This document shows, piece after piece, positions 17,435-26,444 of a stretch of 34,032 bases of DNA; positions within the stretch are counted from its first letter, which is position 1, and each line of letters opens with the position of its first letter. The DNA is taken from NCBI GenBank assembly GCA_947627045.1, contig CANQUM010000019.1, forward strand, positions 1 to 34,032, given 5' to 3'. A program made the position numbers and the translations under genes. Origin of the DNA: an uncultured Clostridia bacterium (GTDB lineage Bacteria > Bacillota > Clostridia > Oscillospirales > Ruminococcaceae). The notes under the pieces were generated by a model. That model saw only the letters and a program-made list of their open reading frames with translations. It did no database searches and was not told the origin of the DNA.

Positions 17435-18863
17435 CATCCGAAAGATGCCCGTCAAGGTGCGACCGTACCGCCACCAGCAGAGAGCTTACGAATTCACGCT
17501 CGGTCTGTTCGGGCTTCTGCCGTCGCAGGTCAGGAGTAACGGAGCCGCCTTGCTGATGGAAATGGGCACAGGAAAATCGCTGACCACCGTTGGCGTTGCG
17601 GGGACGCTCTATGAGTACGGCAGGATCAACCGTTTGCTCGTAGTCTGCCCTCTTTCAATTACGGGCGTATGGCTGGACGAATTTGAGAAATTTGCGGCAT
17701 TCCCATATTCGCTCGTGCTTCTTGAGGGCAGTGGTGAGAAGAAAAAGAAACTGCTCCGCGAGTTTGACGGCGAGGGGCTGCAGGTCGTGGTCGTGAACTA
17801 CGAATCGGCGTGGCGCTTGGAGGCGGAACTTTCTGCCTGGAAGCCGGACATGATTGCAGCGGACGAAGGCCACAAGATCAAGTCGCATAAGACCTCCGCA
17901 TCCAAGGCAATGCACAGGTTCGGTGCGGCGGCGAGATACAGGATGCTTCTGACGGGGACACCGGTAACGAACAAAGCTATCGACATCTTCAGCCAGTACA
18001 AGTTTCTCAATCCCGCCATTTATGGGCAGAGCTTTTACACTTTCCGCTCCAAGTATTTTTTTATGACGGGTTATGGGCAACACACGCCAGTCATGAAGGC
18101 TTCAATGGAGGAAGAGTTCACACGCCGAATGCACTCCATAGCGTTTAGGGCGACAAAAGCGGAATGCCTCGACCTGCCGGAAACCACGGATATTGTCCGC
18201 AAGGTTGATCTGGAGCCTGCGGCAATGAAAATCTATAAATCCCTCGTGGATGAAAGCTATGCGGAACTCCAGAGCGGTGAGGAAGTCACCACGACCAATG
18301 TACTTACAAGGCTTCTTCGGCTCTGCCAGCTGACGGGCGGATTCCTCGGAAATGACGATACAAGTGCGGTCGAGCAGGTTTCGGGTGCCAAGCTATCCGT
18401 GTTGGAGGACCTTGTCGACTCATCCTTGCAGGAAGGGAAAAAGCTGGTAGTTATCGCTCGTTTCGTGCCGGAACTCCACGCTATATGCAAAATGCTCGGC
18501 ATGAAAGGCATCCGTTACTCTCTCATCATGGGCGATGTGAAAAAACGGGACGCACAGGTGAAGCAGTTCCAGACAGACCCGGAGGTACAGGTCTTTGTGG
18601 GGCAGGTCGCTACTGCAGGTATGGGTGTCACGCTCACGGCGGCATCCACGATGATTTTTTATTCGATGGACTATTCCATGAGCAACTACGAGCAGTGCCG
18701 TGCCAGAATACACCGTGCAGGTCAGAAATATCCCTGCACCTATATCCACCTGGTTGCCAACCGCACCATTGACACGAAAGTCATGCAGGCACTTCAAACC
18801 AAGGCCAATCTCGCCAGGTCCCTCGTGGACGACTGGCGCAGAGGCGTCAATCCATTTCAATGA
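17418..18863 (+). CDS. phage SNF2-family DEAD/DExH helicase
   Basis: This protein is about 481 residues from ATG 17418 (17421 is equally possible), overlapping the previous gene by 17 bases with GGGAGG upstream. Motifs appear in order: MEMGTGKSLTT (Walker A, about residues 45-55), VVCPLSITGVW (Ia), AADEGHKIKS (DExH), LLTGTPVTN (III), then the second RecA domain with VGQVATAGMGVTLT (V) and QCRARIHRAGQK (VI). SNF2 enzymes translocate on double-stranded DNA using ATP. In this phage module it probably remodels DNA for replication or recombination. Length and motifs are complete. Confidence 0.9.
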   Translation: MMNPNDIRKMPVKVRPYRHQQRAYEFTLGLFGLLPSQVRSNGAALLMEMGTGKSLTTVGVAGTLYEYGRINRLLVVCPLSITGVWLDEFEKFAAFPYSLVLLEGSGEKKKKLLREFDGEGLQVVVVNYESAWRLEAELSAWKPDMIAADEGHKIKSHKTSASKAMHRFGAAARYRMLLTGTPVTNKAIDIFSQYKFLNPAIYGQSFYTFRSKYFFMTGYGQHTPVMKASMEEEFTRRMHSIAFRATKAECLDLPETTDIVRKVDLEPAAMKIYKSLVDESYAELQSGEEVTTTNVLTRLLRLCQLTGGFLGNDDTSAVEQVSGAKLSVLEDLVDSSLQEGKKLVVIARFVPELHAICKMLGMKGIRYSLIMGDVKKRDAQVKQFQTDPEVQVFVGQVATAGMGVTLTAASTMIFYSMDYSMSNYEQCRARIHRAGQKYPCTYIHLVANRTIDTKVMQALQTKANLARSLVDDWRRGVNPFQ

Positions 18864-18877
18864 GGAGGAAACGATCA

Positions 18878-19300
18878 ATGGAAGTAACAGACATAATGTA
18901 CGACTTGGCGGAGCGACTTAAGAGCCTCCGCGACGAAAAAAAGGAAACGGAGCAGCGTGTTAAGGACTTGACCGCCGCTATCGATGATGTGGAACGGCAG
19001 CTTGTCTCCATTATGACCGACACGGAAACACAGAACTTTACACGTGCGGGAACTATGTTCTCACTCACGACCAAGACCCGTGCCTCAGCTGCTGTCGACC
19101 GAAAGGACGAACTGTACGCGGCTTTGAAGTCCGAGGGCTACGGCGATCTGGTGTACGAGACGGTCAATGCAAACAGCCTCTCCGCTTTCGTCAATGAACA
19201 GATCACAGAGAACAACGAAACACTGCCCGAATGGTTAGATGGTCTGGTCAATGTTTATGAGCAGACAAAAGTAAGCGTCAGAAAATCGACGCACAAGTAA
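18878..19300 (+). CDS. conserved phage replication-module protein with coiled-coil N-terminus
   Basis: ATG 18878 follows GAGGAGG (18862-18868) just after the helicase stop. The 140-residue product starts MEVTDIMYDLAERLKSLRDE, with a coiled coil to about residue 48. The C-terminal half, with YAALKSEGYGDLVYETVNAN and LSAFVNEQITEN, is well ordered and ends in a basic tail. Similar short proteins lie next to single-strand DNA-binding or annealing proteins in phages, so a replication or recombination helper role is likely. I cannot assign a named family with certainty. Confidence 0.6.
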   Translation: MEVTDIMYDLAERLKSLRDEKKETEQRVKDLTAAIDDVERQLVSIMTDTETQNFTRAGTMFSLTTKTRASAAVDRKDELYAALKSEGYGDLVYETVNANSLSAFVNEQITENNETLPEWLDGLVNVYEQTKVSVRKSTHK

Positions 19301-19317
19301 AGAAAGGATGAAATTTT

Positions 19318-20064
19318 ATGAAAAAGAGCACTGAAATCATCACTGCGAACAACGCAGGTTATCTCGCACTGAAAGACTTTAGTCTGAGCGACGTCATGGC
19401 CGAGGAGATGTCGGGACTTTCCGCATCCTTCGAGCGCATCAAGATTCCCAGCGGCGGCGGGACGGTCTTTGAGATTCCGGGCGACGATCCCGATGAGCCG
19501 GAAACCGTGAAGGAATTCTCCGCCGTCATCCTCTATCAGCATCCGCTGAACGCCTACTACAAAGAGGAATATCAGGGCGGCTCCAATCCTCCCGACTGCG
19601 GCAGTTATGACGGCGTATGCGGCACCGGCAATCCGGGTGGGCAGTGCCGCTCCTGTCCGTATAACGCTTTCGGCTCCGGTAAGAACGGTGCGAAAGCTTG
19701 CAAGAACCGCAGAAGGCTGTATCTGTTGCGAGAGGGTGAGATCTTCCCGATGATCCTCTCGCTCCCGACCGGCTCACTCAAGGGCTTTACCAGATACCTT
19801 ATGCGTATCCTGCCGAAGTACAAGAACTCCAATGCCGTGGTCACTCGCTTTACGCTGAAAAAGGCAAGCAGCAACACGGGGATTGCCTACTCCCAGGCGC
19901 AGTTCTCCGTTGACCGCGTTCTGACGCCGGAGGAATACGCGCTTATATCCGCCATGAGCGAACAGGTCAAGGAACTGAGTGCCAGCGTGGGATATGACAC
20001 CGAAGAGGCGAATGCCGTCAATGTGGATCCGGAAACGGGTGAGATCATTGAGCCTCTGAAATAA
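19318..20064 (+). CDS. conserved phage protein with Cys-rich zinc-binding segment
   Basis: This 248-residue protein starts at ATG 19318 after AAAGGATG. The N-terminal part has alternating strands (TVFEIPGDDPDEPETVKEF, AVILYQHPLNAYY). Residues about 97-130 hold Cys in CGSYDGVCG, GQCRSCPYNAFG and ACKNRR, spaced like a zinc site. The rest is beta-rich, with LTPEEYALISAMSEQVKEL near the C-terminus. It stands between the SNF2/coiled-coil genes and the DNA polymerase. That position in related phages is held by single-strand DNA-binding proteins, so I suggest a role in DNA binding, without proof. Confidence 0.6.
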   Translation: MKKSTEIITANNAGYLALKDFSLSDVMAEEMSGLSASFERIKIPSGGGTVFEIPGDDPDEPETVKEFSAVILYQHPLNAYYKEEYQGGSNPPDCGSYDGVCGTGNPGGQCRSCPYNAFGSGKNGAKACKNRRRLYLLREGEIFPMILSLPTGSLKGFTRYLMRILPKYKNSNAVVTRFTLKKASSNTGIAYSQAQFSVDRVLTPEEYALISAMSEQVKELSASVGYDTEEANAVNVDPETGEIIEPLK

Positions 20065-20091
20065 ACGGCGAATAAACAAGGAATCACCGTG

Positions 20092-20114
20092 GCGGAGCGG
20101 GACTTCTGCTCCGC
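20092..20114 (+). other. hairpin before the DNA polymerase gene
   Basis: GCGGAGC (20092-20098) pairs with GCTCCGC (20108-20114) around nine bases. It lies in the only gap between the Cys-rich protein and the polymerase and has no T run. It may adjust translation or mRNA stability. Confidence 0.4.
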
Positions 20115-20143
20115 TGCGGCATGGTTTCGGAAAGGATGTACAG

Positions 20144-22072
20144 ATGGAAAATTATCGCTCTGTCACAAAGCTGTCCGACCTCAAGGCGTATCTTGATGGG
20201 CAGCCGATTGTGGCGTTTGACTTTGAAACCGCTCCCGACGACGCATACAGAAACGAACCGAAAGCGGCGCTCGATCCGCATAAGGCGCATATTACGGGAG
20301 TCAGTTTTTCTGTTTCTGAAGGCAGCGCAGTCTATGTACCCATAGCACACAAGGTCGGCGGGAATATTGAAAACGCTGATGCGGTCTGGGCATATCTGAA
20401 AGAATTGCTCTATGAAAATAAATCCGTTGTCAAGGTGGCGCACAACCTGTCGTTCGAGGCGATGTTCCTCTATGCGATGGGCATCGTGGTCAAGGCTCCC
20501 TGCTATGACACCATCGCCGCGTCGCAGCTGACGCTTAAATCCAAGTGGGAGTTCAGGAACCTCCACGACAGCGGTCTAAAGCTCCTTGCGACACAGCTTT
20601 TCTGTGCGGATATGCCGTCCTTCGAGACGGTAACGGCGGGCAGGCACTTTGACGAGATGAATCCGCAGGAGCATGATGCGCTCCGCTACGCCTGCGCCGA
20701 TTCCGACTATACGCTGCGGCTCTATTACAAGTTCAATAACTGGTTTGACCGTTTCCTTCCGCAGCACCGGGTCATCGTGGAGCAGCTGGAATCACCGACC
20801 GCCGTGTACTGTGGACTTATGAAATATAACGGCGTACCTATTGACCGTGACCTCATGATCGAACGCCAGAAGGAAGCTGAGGAGAAGATTGCGGAAATCA
20901 AGAAAAAGATTGACGGTATCACGGGCGGCGTGGCTATCGGAGCGAACGCATCCACTTCCGCTTTCAAGCAGTATCTGTATAAAGACCTCGGCCTGCCTGT
21001 CATGAAAAAGACGGAGAAGAACCAGGAGGCGGCGGACGATGCCGCCATGCAGATGCTCAAGGAATGGTGTGCGGAGAACAAGCCGGAATTGGTACGACTT
21101 TTTGAACTGGTGCAGGAGTACCGCAAGTGGGGCAAGCTGAAAAGCACCTATATTGACGGCTATCTTACCTATGTAAATACAGCGACCGGGCGCATACATC
21201 CCGACCTTATGCCGCTGGGTACCGAAACGGGCAGATTCTCCGCGAGGAATCCTAACCTTCAGAACTGCCCGCGCAAGACCAACGATCCCATCGGCATCCG
21301 TAATTTTATTGTGGCAGCTCCGGGCAATGTGCTGATGTCGCTGGATTTCTCACAGATAGAACTCCGCGTCGGGGCGTTTTACTGCCGCGATCCGAAGATG
21401 CTTGATACCTACCGCAGCGGCGGCGATATCCATGCGCAGACTACCTCCGTCATTTTCAATGTTCCCTTCGATGTAGCGGTCGACAAAAACGCTCCCGATT
21501 ATAAGGAGCATCGTACCATTGCCAAGAACTGCAACTTCGGCGTGTTTTACGGTCTGTTCCCGCGAGGTCTTCAGACCACGCTGCGGTTCAAGGCGGGACT
21601 GGACACTCCCCTCGACCACTGCCGTGAGATCATCGACAATCTGAAAGCCGGATACTCCGGACTGACCACTTGGCAGGAAGAAACGAAGAAAACCGCACGG
21701 GAAACGTGCTATGCGGAAACATGGCTCGGACGGCGCAGATACCTCATCGGTATGCTTTCCGAGGATTGGGGCAAGCGGTCTTTCGCCGAGCGGTGCGCTT
21801 TGAATACGCCTATCCAGGGGACCGCGGCGGATATCTTAAAAGCCGCCTGCGGTCGGATCGTCGAGGGCATATCGGAGCGGATGTGGCTGCGTCCACTCCT
21901 GCAGATACATGATGAACTGGTCTTTGAACTGCCCGCCGACAGGCTGGGCGAGGCGATCCGCTTTGTGAAAGCGTGCATGGAACAGCAGCCGTATCCGGAA
22001 TTTGACGTCCCCATCGTGGCGGAGGTGTCTGTGGGACCGAGATTTGGAAAGATGGAAGAACTGGAGGACTGA
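20144..22072 (+). CDS. phage family A DNA polymerase (3'-5' exonuclease + polymerase)
   Basis: This 642-residue protein starts at ATG 20144 after GAAAGGATG. The exonuclease domain has Asp26 and Glu28 in IVAFDFETAP (Exo I), AHNLSFEAMFLY (Exo II, with Glu where Asp is common) and YACADSDYTLRLY (Exo III). The polymerase domain has motif A LMSLDFSQIELRVGAFY, motif B RTIAKNCNFGVFYG and motif C LQIHDELVFELP. The 5' nuclease domain of host PolA is absent, as usual for phage enzymes. It copies the phage genome with the downstream primase-helicase. Confidence 0.92.
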   Translation: MENYRSVTKLSDLKAYLDGQPIVAFDFETAPDDAYRNEPKAALDPHKAHITGVSFSVSEGSAVYVPIAHKVGGNIENADAVWAYLKELLYENKSVVKVAHNLSFEAMFLYAMGIVVKAPCYDTIAASQLTLKSKWEFRNLHDSGLKLLATQLFCADMPSFETVTAGRHFDEMNPQEHDALRYACADSDYTLRLYYKFNNWFDRFLPQHRVIVEQLESPTAVYCGLMKYNGVPIDRDLMIERQKEAEEKIAEIKKKIDGITGGVAIGANASTSAFKQYLYKDLGLPVMKKTEKNQEAADDAAMQMLKEWCAENKPELVRLFELVQEYRKWGKLKSTYIDGYLTYVNTATGRIHPDLMPLGTETGRFSARNPNLQNCPRKTNDPIGIRNFIVAAPGNVLMSLDFSQIELRVGAFYCRDPKMLDTYRSGGDIHAQTTSVIFNVPFDVAVDKNAPDYKEHRTIAKNCNFGVFYGLFPRGLQTTLRFKAGLDTPLDHCREIIDNLKAGYSGLTTWQEETKKTARETCYAETWLGRRRYLIGMLSEDWGKRSFAERCALNTPIQGTAADILKAACGRIVEGISERMWLRPLLQIHDELVFELPADRLGEAIRFVKACMEQQPYPEFDVPIVAEVSVGPRFGKMEELED

Positions 22073-22076
22073 GCCT

Positions 22077-22517
22077 ATGTATAAGAACAGCGAAGGTTAT
22101 CCCGATCCGACATCGGGCGAGGCCCTTGGGAATATCGCCCGTCAGGAACGCGCGGAGAAAAGAGCCGCAATGAAACAGGAAAAGAAGTATCTTCCGAAAA
22201 TATATGTCTGCTCCCCGTTCGCGGGAGATACACAAGGAAATATCGAGAAAGCACGCCGCTACTGCGCCTTTGCCGTGTCACGGGGGTACATCCCTTATGC
22301 CAGCCATTTATTCTTCCCGCAGTTCATGTTTGACGATGATCCGCTGCAGCGTGAGCTCGGACTCTTCATGGGTATGGTGTATCTGGACGGATGTAAGGAG
22401 TGCTGGGTGTTCGGCGATACGGTCACAAGCGGTATGGCAGCGGAGATTGAGCGGGCGAAAAAGCGCGGCATTATCCTGCGATATTTCACGGAACAGTGCG
22501 AGGAGGTGTCGGGATGA
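22077..22517 (+). CDS. DUF4406/DUF7768-type nucleoside deoxyribosyltransferase-like protein
   Basis: I chose ATG 22077 (MYKNSEGYPDPTSGEALGNI), four bases after the polymerase stop with GGAGGA upstream. After a charged 40-residue N-terminus, residues 43-140 form the fold: KIYVCSPFAGDTQGNIEKAR, LFFPQF, GMVYLDGCKECWVFGD and TSGMAAEIERAKKRG. These are the loop motifs of the DUF4406/DUF7768 group, which is related to nucleoside 2-deoxyribosyltransferases. It may alter or salvage nucleotides during phage growth. Its TGA overlaps the primase ATG (ATGA). Confidence 0.75.
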   Translation: MYKNSEGYPDPTSGEALGNIARQERAEKRAAMKQEKKYLPKIYVCSPFAGDTQGNIEKARRYCAFAVSRGYIPYASHLFFPQFMFDDDPLQRELGLFMGMVYLDGCKECWVFGDTVTSGMAAEIERAKKRGIILRYFTEQCEEVSG

Positions 22518-25060
22518 GGTTTCCGCAAGAATTAAAGGATAGAAAGCAATGGGTGTGCTGGCGGCTGGAGCCGGACAAGGACGGCGGCAAGCCCAAGAAG
22601 ATGCCCATCAACCCCATTACCGGCAAGGGTGCAATGTCCAACAATCCACAGACATGGGCGGACTACCGGACCGCTTTCGACGCATACGAAAAGTACAGCT
22701 ATACGGGCATCGGATATATGTTCACGAAGGATGACGGCTATGTCGGCGTGGATGTGGATCACTGCTACAATCCTGAAACGGGTGAATTCAATGAGATAGC
22801 GAAGGCTATCATCGCAAGGCAGCCGACTTACGCGGAGTTCTCTCCCTCCGGGGACGGTGTCCATCTGTACTTCAAAGGCGTAAAGCCGACGGGAGGCAGC
22901 AAGAACACCGATACAGGCGTGGAAATGTACGAGTCGGGCAGATATTTTACCGTGACGGGCAGACAGTTGGACGGCTCCCCCGACACCGTTGCCGAGGACA
23001 ACGGCGCTCTTGCCTGGATTCACGAAACATATATCAAAAAACGGAAAAAGAAAAAATCGAAGAAAAAGAAAGCCTCCCCCGGCGTTCCCGTAGAGATGAC
23101 CGACGAGGAGCTTCTCGAAAAGGCAAAAAACTCCGAGGACGGCGAGGCGGTTACCGCACTGTTTGAAGGAAACTGGCAAGGCGTATTCCAGAGCCAGTCT
23201 GAGGCGGATATGGCGCTGTGTCGTAAGTTGGCGTTCTGGTCGGGAAAGAACAAGGAGCAGATGGATCGTATTTTCCGCTCCTCCGGGCTGTTCCGTCAGA
23301 AATGGGACGAGAAGCACCATGCCAATGGCGCGACCTATGGCGAGGAGACGCTGGACAAGGCCATCGAGTCAACCGAAGATGTATATTCTCCCGGCGGAGA
23401 CAGTCCAGTCTTTGAGTTTCAGGGCAGATATTGGCGTTCCAAGGGCGAGGCCACTTATCCCATAACAAACTTCGTGTTCCGACCCGGTGAAATGATAGTA
23501 TCCGATGAGGAGACACAGTTGACCGCAGACCTCGTTACTGTGCGCGGGGAGACATACCGCATGACATTTATGACCACCGACTTTGCCAACCAGCAGAAGT
23601 TCAAGAACCTGCTCAATAAGAACACTATCGCCTTGTCCTATCTCGGCGGAGATGGCGATCTCGAACTGCTGAAGGGCTATGTTTCAGAACTGGAATGGGA
23701 TGTAAAGCGCGGCGTCAAGGCAATGGGAATATATAACCATAACGGCAGGCTTGTCTTTGTTTCCCAGGACGGCGCGACGGAGAACGGTGGTGTGTCCGTG
23801 CCAGACATCGTCCAGCTTGAAAAATATAAGAGCATCGAGAGCGGCATCATCGGCTGCGATCCGCTCACGAAGGAGAAGATCCCGGAACTCGGAAAGCTGC
23901 TGATGTCGTATAACGAGCCTGCGAAAGCGGTGTCTATTCTGGCGTGGGCGGCGGGATGTTTTATCAAGGAACACCTGCGCCAGCGGGGCGTGAAATTCCC
24001 GCATCTGTTCCTTATCGGCGAAGCAGGCAGCGGGAAATCCACTACTTTGGAGCGCGTACTGCTGCCCATATTTTCCGGCAACCGTGTGACGGCGGCTACC
24101 CAGGTCACCGCTTTTACACTTATGAAAGAATCCGCATCTTCAAATATGATTCCTCTGCCGCTGGACGAGTTTAAGCCGTCCAAGATGGATCGCATTAAGC
24201 TGGCGACGCTCTATAACCATTTCCGTGATTCCTACGACGGTCATGAGGGTGTTCGCGGCAGGGCAGACCTGTCCGTGGTGAAATACGATCTCTCCGCTCC
24301 GCTTATCGTTGCGGGCGAGGAGTCGGCGGACGAAGCCGCTATCCGTGAGAGGAGCATTGAACTTCTTTTCTCGAAGAAAGACCTGAAGGACAGCGGTCAT
24401 CGGAAAGCGTTTAACCGGATCCTGTCCTCCGAAGAGAAACTCTCCGATTTTGGAAGGACGCTCCTCAATACTGCTTTGAAAATATCTCCCGCAGATGCGG
24501 AGAACTGGTATATCGAGGGTAAGGACAAATTCAATCCCGAACTTCCGAGCCGAATCGTGTCTAACCTCGCCTGCTGCTACGCAGGGCTTCGGCTGCTGGA
24601 AAAAGTATGCATCGAATATTCCCTTGCTTTCGATGCAGTGTTTCCGTTCGGCATGGATATCTGCACGAAGTACATGGAGTTTGCCGCAAAGGACTATCTC
24701 CTGGACGGCGGCACCAATAACCAGAGCATCGTGGAACAGACCTTTGAAATCATGGCGAGGATGAAACTCGATCCGAAGGTGTATTACAAGATTGACGGCG
24801 GCAGACTGTACTTGTGGCTCACTCCTGTTTATGACCTCTACACAAAGTACCGCAAGGACTATGCCATTGTCGGCGAAGTGCTGACATACGCACAGTTCAA
24901 AAAACAGCTGCAGCACTCGGAGTATTTCATAGCAAGTAATCAGCAGAAATTTATCGGCACAGAAAACCATAAGTGTTGGGTAATCGATTACGAGCTTCTG
25001 AGAAAAAATTGTGACGTAACGGGATTTGAAATCACAGAAATTGAACCGCTAATCACCTAA
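22514..25060 (+). CDS. phage primase-polymerase with superfamily 3-like helicase (VirE-type)
   Basis: ATG 22514 overlaps the previous stop, with GAGGAGG just upstream; the product is 848 residues. The N-terminal archaeo-eukaryotic primase domain (about 1-170) has DDGYVGVDVDHCY (metal ligands), EFSPSGDGVHLYFKG and VEMYESGRYFTVTGR. A lysine-rich linker follows (KKRKKKKSKKKKASPG). The ATPase domain has FLIGEAGSGKSTTLERVL (Walker A, about residue 508), LPLDEF (Walker B) and VAGEESADEAAIRERSIELL. It primes and unwinds DNA at the phage origin, and a repeat-rich candidate origin lies directly downstream. The long Lys/Lys-Arg run is unusual and may grip DNA. Confidence 0.88.
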   Translation: MRFPQELKDRKQWVCWRLEPDKDGGKPKKMPINPITGKGAMSNNPQTWADYRTAFDAYEKYSYTGIGYMFTKDDGYVGVDVDHCYNPETGEFNEIAKAIIARQPTYAEFSPSGDGVHLYFKGVKPTGGSKNTDTGVEMYESGRYFTVTGRQLDGSPDTVAEDNGALAWIHETYIKKRKKKKSKKKKASPGVPVEMTDEELLEKAKNSEDGEAVTALFEGNWQGVFQSQSEADMALCRKLAFWSGKNKEQMDRIFRSSGLFRQKWDEKHHANGATYGEETLDKAIESTEDVYSPGGDSPVFEFQGRYWRSKGEATYPITNFVFRPGEMIVSDEETQLTADLVTVRGETYRMTFMTTDFANQQKFKNLLNKNTIALSYLGGDGDLELLKGYVSELEWDVKRGVKAMGIYNHNGRLVFVSQDGATENGGVSVPDIVQLEKYKSIESGIIGCDPLTKEKIPELGKLLMSYNEPAKAVSILAWAAGCFIKEHLRQRGVKFPHLFLIGEAGSGKSTTLERVLLPIFSGNRVTAATQVTAFTLMKESASSNMIPLPLDEFKPSKMDRIKLATLYNHFRDSYDGHEGVRGRADLSVVKYDLSAPLIVAGEESADEAAIRERSIELLFSKKDLKDSGHRKAFNRILSSEEKLSDFGRTLLNTALKISPADAENWYIEGKDKFNPELPSRIVSNLACCYAGLRLLEKVCIEYSLAFDAVFPFGMDICTKYMEFAAKDYLLDGGTNNQSIVEQTFEIMARMKLDPKVYYKIDGGRLYLWLTPVYDLYTKYRKDYAIVGEVLTYAQFKKQLQHSEYFIASNQQKFIGTENHKCWVIDYELLRKNCDVTGFEITEIEPLIT

Positions 25061-25191
25061 CTTCTAACCTTCCTAACCTCTTATATATAGAGAGATACAC
25101 GGGAATTTTCTCTCTCGTGTGTGCGCGCGTATGTGCGCATATATATAGGTGCGCCTCTCCAAAATGAGGTTATGTGGTTATGCGGTTATGT
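25057..25191. other. candidate phage replication origin (iteron arrays, AT-rich and alternating tracts)
   Basis: CTAAC occurs at 25057, 25064 and 25073 (CTAACTT, CTAACCTT, CTAACCTC). An AT-rich stretch TTATATATAGAGAG follows. A 32-base perfect purine/pyrimidine alternation spans 25116-25147. On the far side GGTTATGY is repeated three times in exact 8-base tandem (25168-25191). The left repeats read AACC and the right GGTT, so the arrays face each other. It lies right after the primase-helicase gene, as many phage origins do. Confidence 0.5.
25168..25191 (+). repeat. three tandem 8-base repeats GGTTATGY
   Basis: GGTTATGT, GGTTATGC and GGTTATGT follow each other without gaps, 15 bases before the VRR-NUC start codon. 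They are small iterons that could bind an initiator or a repressor of the next operon. Confidence 0.7.
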
Positions 25192-25205
25192 TAGAGGACA
25201 CAAAT

Positions 25206-25496
25206 ATGCTTGAAAAAGATATCGTAAAAGCAATCATGAAATATCTTAAGACCATGCCGCGCTGCTTTGCGTGGAAAGAGCATGGCGGGATGTACGGTAC
25301 GGCGGGGATCCCGGATATTATTGCCTGTGTGGATGGGCGGTTTTACGGATTCGAGGTAAAGACCAAAACGGGCAAGCCTACGGGACTTCAAACGGCTACC
25401 ATCCGAAAAATCCTCAAGGCCGGGGGCGTGGCGAGGATCGTCCGCTCCGTAGATGAGGTGCGAGCTATTATCGAAGCTCCCCGCGATGAACACTGA
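25206..25496 (+). CDS. VRR-NUC domain nuclease
   Basis: I chose ATG 25206 (MLEKDIVKAIMKYLKTMPRC) because AGAGGA lies 7 bases upstream and the earlier in-frame codons run through the repeat array. The 96-residue protein has the PD-(D/E)XK core GTAGIPDIIACVDGRFYGFE then VKTKTGKPT: Asp in IPDII, Glu and Lys in FEVKT. It ends with RKILKAGGVARIVRSVDEVR. Stand-alone VRR-NUC nucleases in phages are thought to cleave branched DNA. Its position after the primase supports a role in replication intermediates. Confidence 0.88.
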   Translation: MLEKDIVKAIMKYLKTMPRCFAWKEHGGMYGTAGIPDIIACVDGRFYGFEVKTKTGKPTGLQTATIRKILKAGGVARIVRSVDEVRAIIEAPRDEH

Positions 25497-25585
25497 ATTT
25501 TGAAAACAATGCGGCAACGCAAACACAGATAGATGCACGATGCTTCTCTGCGGCAGTTCCATAAAAAATATTTCGGAGGTGCGGT

Positions 25586-25822
25586 ATGGACGCATTTGAT
25601 AATTTAAAAAACGCAATAGTGCAGCAGGCGGCAGAGGATTATGCGGCCGCGTTTATGGGCAGCAAGGTCGGCGGGAAAGAGCCGGAGGACATGATGCGGG
25701 AATGTGAGCAGTTCTTCCATTCCGGCTGGTATACGGAACTGACGAATGGTGCCATTGATGGCGGCTGGCTGGCGCGTAATGTGAAAATACGCGAACTGAG
25801 AAAGGCTGTAAAAAGTCTATGA
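25586..25822 (+). CDS. conserved small phage protein
   Basis: This 78-residue acidic protein starts at ATG 25586, six bases after GGAGGT. It reads MDAFDNLKNAIVQQAAEDYA, then DMMRECEQFFHSGWYTELTN and DGGWLARNVKIRELRKAV. The CEQFFHSGWY segment is a recurrent feature of small proteins between VRR-NUC and DUF1492 genes in Clostridia phages. It is mainly helical, and I know of no function. Confidence 0.6.
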   Translation: MDAFDNLKNAIVQQAAEDYAAAFMGSKVGGKEPEDMMRECEQFFHSGWYTELTNGAIDGGWLARNVKIRELRKAVKSL

Positions 25823-25826
25823 TGCT

Positions 25827-26030
25827 ATGCTGAATATCTGCAACAGCACCATTTTCCGGGCAACCGTGACCTTTCCCAAGGAAAAAGGGAAAGAAAAACC
25901 GAAGCCCATGAACTATACATTCCCGCCGAGATTCGCCGGGGCTATCAGGGACACTTTAAGAATCCAGCTTGAAACTATCAAAGCGGAAATTAGGGAACTG
26001 GAAACAAAGAATAAGGGGGTGGGTGTATGA
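25827..26030 (+). CDS. small phage hypothetical protein
   Basis: This 67-residue protein starts at ATG 25827, four bases after the previous stop; no strong ribosome site is visible, so translation is probably coupled. It starts MLNICNSTIFRATVTFPKEK, is basic in the middle, and ends in a helical segment (DTLRIQLETIKAEIRELETK). Its TGA overlaps the ATG of the DUF1492 gene. Function unknown. Confidence 0.5.
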   Translation: MLNICNSTIFRATVTFPKEKGKEKPKPMNYTFPPRFAGAIRDTLRIQLETIKAEIRELETKNKGVGV

Positions 26031-26440
26031 CGGCAAAAGAATATCTGTCCCAGGCGAGACATCTGGATGAAATCATCAACTGCCGTTTGCGGGAACTGGA
26101 GTATTGGCGGCATCTGGCGGATTGCGTCTCAGGTGCGAGGTATGATGGAATGCCGCACAGCCCAAACCGTCCTACCGAGGCTTCTTTCGTCAGGTGCCTT
26201 GAGAAGATAGACGCAATACAGCGGGACGTTAATGTAAGGATTGAAGAACTGGTAGATTTACGGAAAACAGTAAATGCGGCAATTGATACGATGAGAAACA
26301 GCGAGGAGCAACTGATCCTCCGCTGCCGCTATTTGGACTGTCTCTCTTGGGAACATATCTGTCGCATTATGAATGTGTCTCTACGCACGGCACACCGTAT
26401 CCACGGGACGGCACTTCAGAACTTTCACATCCCAGATTAA
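26027..26440 (+). CDS. DUF1492/ArpU-like late transcription regulator
   Basis: This 137-residue protein starts at ATG 26027 in an ATGA overlap behind GGGGGTGGG. Residues about 1-90 are helical (EYLSQARHLDEIINCRLREL). The C-terminus has RCRYLDCLSWEHICRIMNVS followed by LRTAHRIHG, a sigma-region-4-like HTH. DUF1492 proteins, related to ArpU/RinA, sit just before the HNH-terminase block and are believed to switch on late genes. Two TTGGCAC repeats directly after its stop are a possible binding site. Confidence 0.8.
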   Translation: MTAKEYLSQARHLDEIINCRLRELEYWRHLADCVSGARYDGMPHSPNRPTEASFVRCLEKIDAIQRDVNVRIEELVDLRKTVNAAIDTMRNSEEQLILRCRYLDCLSWEHICRIMNVSLRTAHRIHGTALQNFHIPD

Positions 26441-26444
26441 AAAG

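Noticed and set aside
22532-24970. Long minus-strand frames opposite the primase gene
   Set aside because: They lie antisense to a clearly conserved protein, have no ribosome sites of note and show no family motif; they are shadows of GC-rich coding.
25168-25191. CRISPR array
   Set aside because: The repeats are 8 bases long and directly joined without spacers, and no cas gene is present.
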